From: B21-G16 sp003644825 [NCBI: Candidatus Zhuqueibacterota bacterium]
GTDB taxonomy: Bacteria; SM23-31; B21-G16
Direction: 5' to 3'
DNA: 15,009 nucleotides
Assembly: GCA_003644825.1 (NCBI GenBank)
Contig: QNDJ01000008.1
Location: 1-15,009 of the forward strand
The notes beneath the pieces are model-generated. The model did not search any database. It saw only the letters and a list, made by a program, of their open reading frames with translations, and was not told the DNA's origin. Shown in pieces: positions 14,870 to 15,009 of the stretch. Within the stretch, counting starts at the first letter, position 1. Each line of letters opens with the position of its first letter. The position numbers were made by a program, and so were the translations under genes.

Positions 14870-15009
14870 ATGCAGGACCTTTCATTGCATATTCTTGATG
14901 TAGCTGAAAACTCTATAAACGCTGGAGCTACAAAAATAGAAATAAATATTTTAGAAGATATTAGAAATAATATTTTGTCAATAACAATAAAAGATAACGG
15001 AAAAGGAAT
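14870..15009 (+). CDS. GHKL ATPase-like protein, 3'-truncated by the window edge
   Basis: Only the first 46 codons are present and the frame is open at the right edge. The start MQDLSLHILDVAENSINAGA matches the N box of GHKL ATPases (Asp-x3-Asn-Ser with a following Ala-Gly-Ala), and KDNGKG at the edge is the G1 box. Such short ATP-binding proteins are found with hydrogenase-linked regulators. AAAGTGA about five bases before the ATG is a reasonable ribosome site. The 49-base gap after the PHP gene contains TATATT (14851-14856) but no well-spaced -35, so no separate promoter is claimed. This would be the second free ATPase of the train besides that at 11978-12412. Domain completeness cannot be judged. 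Confidence 0.75.
   Translation, partial: MQDLSLHILDVAENSINAGATKIEINILEDIRNNILSITIKDNGKG

Overview
The window is AT-rich (about two thirds A+T by eye), Lys/Glu/Ile-rich and entirely plus-strand. It looks like the chromosome of an anaerobic, probably fermentative bacterium. A gingipain-family (C25) surface protease with a C-terminal FlgD/type IX secretion-like sorting domain points to a didermic lineage of the wider Bacteroidota/FCB type or a candidate phylum sharing that secretion system. The redox-sensing genes resemble sets known from Thermotogae and Clostridia. I cannot name the organism from sequence alone. No RNA genes, mobile elements, CRISPR arrays or DNA-binding regulators were seen.

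Layout. Bases 1-2352 hold the 3' part of the C25 protease and a small probable lipoprotein. Bases 2353-2622 are a promoter region with two candidate sigma-70-type promoters. Bases 2623-5184 hold a stand-alone alpha-glucan phosphorylase. After a 165-base gap with another promoter, an uninterrupted, tightly packed gene train runs from 5350 past the right edge. It encodes: (1) an [FeFe]-hydrogenase-like sensor fused to a histidine kinase; (2) a lone receiver domain; (3) a receiver-PAS-histidine kinase; (4) a fused NfnAB electron-bifurcating transhydrogenase; (5) a DRTGG-domain protein; (6) a stand-alone RsbW-like ATPase; (7) a second hydrogenase-like iron-sulfur protein without a kinase; (8) a second DRTGG protein; (9) a PHP-domain metal-dependent phosphoesterase-like protein; (10) the start of another GHKL ATPase-like protein.

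Interpretation. Both hydrogenase-like proteins keep the four cysteines expected to hold the H-cluster cubane, but have lost the proton-relay cysteine of catalytic [FeFe] hydrogenases and carry an extra C-terminal four-cysteine Fe-S domain. They therefore look like sensors of H2 or redox state. The first passes its signal covalently to a kinase and then probably to the two receivers encoded next to it. The second sits beside a free ATPase and two DRTGG proteins and looks like a version split over separate polypeptides. NfnAB, which balances NADH, NADPH and ferredoxin, lies inside the same train, so the unit probably ties H2/redox sensing to electron-carrier balance. Comparable regulatory genes often neighbour bifurcating HydABC hydrogenases, so hydrogenase structural genes may lie downstream of 15009. 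The most unusual point is two different hydrogenase-derived sensors plus a phosphorelay with no visible DNA-binding output in one transcription unit.
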